Part shown: in pieces, positions 63,354 through 64,000 of the stretch
How positions within the stretch are numbered: the stretch's first letter is position 1
Layout of the letters: each line of letters opens with the position of its first letter
From: Curtobacterium sp. MCLR17_036
Lineage (GTDB): Bacteria; Actinomycetota; Actinomycetes; Actinomycetales; Microbacteriaceae
Reading direction: 5' to 3'
Assembly (NCBI RefSeq): GCF_003234445.2
Contig: NZ_CP126269.1
Span: 248,001-312,000, forward strand
DNA: 64,000 nt
Notes under the pieces: generated by a model
What the model was told of the DNA's origin: nothing
Database searches by the model: none
The model's input: the letters and a program-made list of their open reading frames with translations, nothing else
Program-made: the position numbers and the translations under genes

Positions 63354-63752
63354 TCACGCGCGCTGCCGGCGCAGCACCGGGCGGACGAACAGGCCGATCA
63401 GCCAGGCGAACACCGCGAGCACGAAGGCGCCGACGATGCCCCAGCCGAACGAGTCGACGTCGAGCCCGAAGCCGAACGCCTCCGAGATCCCGGCGACGAT
63501 GAGCAGCAGGACCGCGTTCACCACGAACGAGATGAGCCCGAGCGTCAGGACGTACAGCGGGAAGGCGACGATGCGGATGATCGTGCCGATGACGGCGTTG
63601 ACGAGGCCGAAGACGAACGCCACGAGCAGGTAGGTCAGCACGGTGGCGACCGTGCCCTGGTCGCCGAAGGCGTGCACGGCGACACCGGGGACGATGAGCG
63701 TGGTGAGCCAGAGCGCGACGGCGTTGACGACGAGGCGGACGAGGAATCGCAT
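63354..63752 (-). CDS. Four-helix membrane protein (phage holin 4 superfamily)
   Basis: 132 residues with four hydrophobic segments and the family blocks L-V-N-A-V-A-L-W, G-L-V-N-A-V-I-G-T-I-I-R and L-T-L-G-L-I-S-F-V-V-N-A-V. Despite the name it is a chromosomal gene in most actinobacteria. CATCAT ends 6 nt before ATG. It is 48 bp upstream of the phosphatase start on the same strand. Confidence 0.85.
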   Translation of the reverse strand: MRFLVRLVVNAVALWLTTLIVPGVAVHAFGDQGTVATVLTYLLVAFVFGLVNAVIGTIIRIVAFPLYVLTLGLISFVVNAVLLLIVAGISEAFGFGLDVDSFGWGIVGAFVLAVFAWLIGLFVRPVLRRQRA

Positions 63753-63802
63753 GCACCCATGATGCCCGCGGGTCCCCGCGTGCGTGCCGGTAGCCTGGCC
63801 GG

Positions 63803-64000
63803 GTGAGCGAGCAGCGTGTGCACATCCGGCCCGAGGTCGCCGTCCTCCCCGCCTACAAGCAGGGCCGCCAGGCCGAGGCCTCCGCCTTCAAGCTGTCCAG
63901 CAACGAGAACCCGTTCCCGCCGCTGCCCGGTGTGGTGCAGGCCGTGCAGGCGCAGACCGCGTACAACCGCTACCCCGACGCCACGGCGCTCGCCGTCCGG
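63803..64000 (+). CDS. hisC: Histidinol-phosphate aminotransferase, N-terminus only
   Basis: 66 residues inside the window. [14 protein letters not shown], then [13 protein letters not shown] and the Y-N-R-Y-P-D substrate loop define the HisC/aromatic aminotransferase group (PLP fold type I). The GTG has TAGCCT 6 nt upstream, the clearest leaderless start in the window. The PLP lysine lies beyond the edge, so activity is unverified. Confidence 0.85.
   Translation, partial: MSEQRVHIRPEVAVLPAYKQGRQAEASAFKLSSNENPFPPLPGVVQAVQAQTAYNRYPDATALAVR

Overview
The window is about 72% GC, and nearly every gene uses GC-rich third positions. The gene set includes LAXTG-type surface anchoring, Asp23/ECF stress cassettes, DUF6314, DUF6328, DUF1206, DUF3618, Ku plus POL-PE-LIG LigD, and phosphoketolase. 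About 25 genes appear to start without a leader: an A/T-containing hexamer sits 6-8 nt before the start codon. This fits a high-GC actinobacterium of the Microbacteriaceae, with Curtobacterium or a close relative as my best guess. I see no rRNA, tRNA, prophage, transposase gene or CRISPR array. It reads as ordinary chromosome carrying many short regulator-plus-target modules.

Layout. 1-5.4 kb: lipoproteins, DUF6314, a pentapeptide-repeat protein, a divergent thioredoxin-reductase-like enzyme and XRE-cupin regulator, and a family 2 glycosyltransferase. 5.5-7.4 kb: a three-gene coupled envelope/stress cassette (DUF3618 and holin-X type). 7.4-12.2 kb: MarR plus metallo-hydrolase, HAD phosphatase, GNAT, and a TetR-DHA2 drug exporter pair. 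12.3-17.2 kb: a cluster of palindromic repeats, then a LacI-controlled operon for nucleoside hydrolase, MFS permease and ribokinase. 17.2-25.4 kb: Ppx/GppA, DUF998 with TetR, a DUF6328 membrane protein, and the NHEJ locus (Ku facing away from SDR-LigD). 25.5-27.4 kb: a 54-residue small protein and an ECF sigma/Asp23 cassette. 27.5-32.2 kb: sugar isomerase, FAH-family hydrolase and phosphoketolase. 32.4-36.4 kb: a secreted protein, a composite repeat array of about 0.7 kb, DUF1992 and GH15. 36.6-38.4 kb: phenolic acid decarboxylase and a hydrolase facing a MarR regulator. 38.4-40.9 kb: a 34-residue small ORF, then an RtcB RNA ligase that lacks its usual C-terminal lysine tail and reads in frame into a DUF1206 membrane protein. 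41-46.3 kb: SMP-30, hydrolase, FAD reductase with Dps, MarR and FMN reductase. 46.4-51 kb: an LAXTG surface protein, DUF308 genes, and an ECF sigma with a membrane partner. 51-59 kb: two LysR regulators with MFS and EamA exporters, a CDF metal exporter, DUF4166 with an epimerase, and an 82-bp tandem repeat. 59-64 kb: L,D-transpeptidase coupled to a secreted Pro-Thr-Ala-Glu repeat protein, PurB coupled to a LMW tyrosine phosphatase, a small membrane protein, and the start of a histidinol-phosphate aminotransferase.

The most unusual things are the RtcB-DUF1206 reading frame and the regulatory DNA just upstream of it; the direct-repeat/hairpin array at 33.2-33.9 kb; the palindrome cluster at 12.3-12.7 kb; and a family of transcription terminators that share nearly the same stem sequence at far-apart loci.
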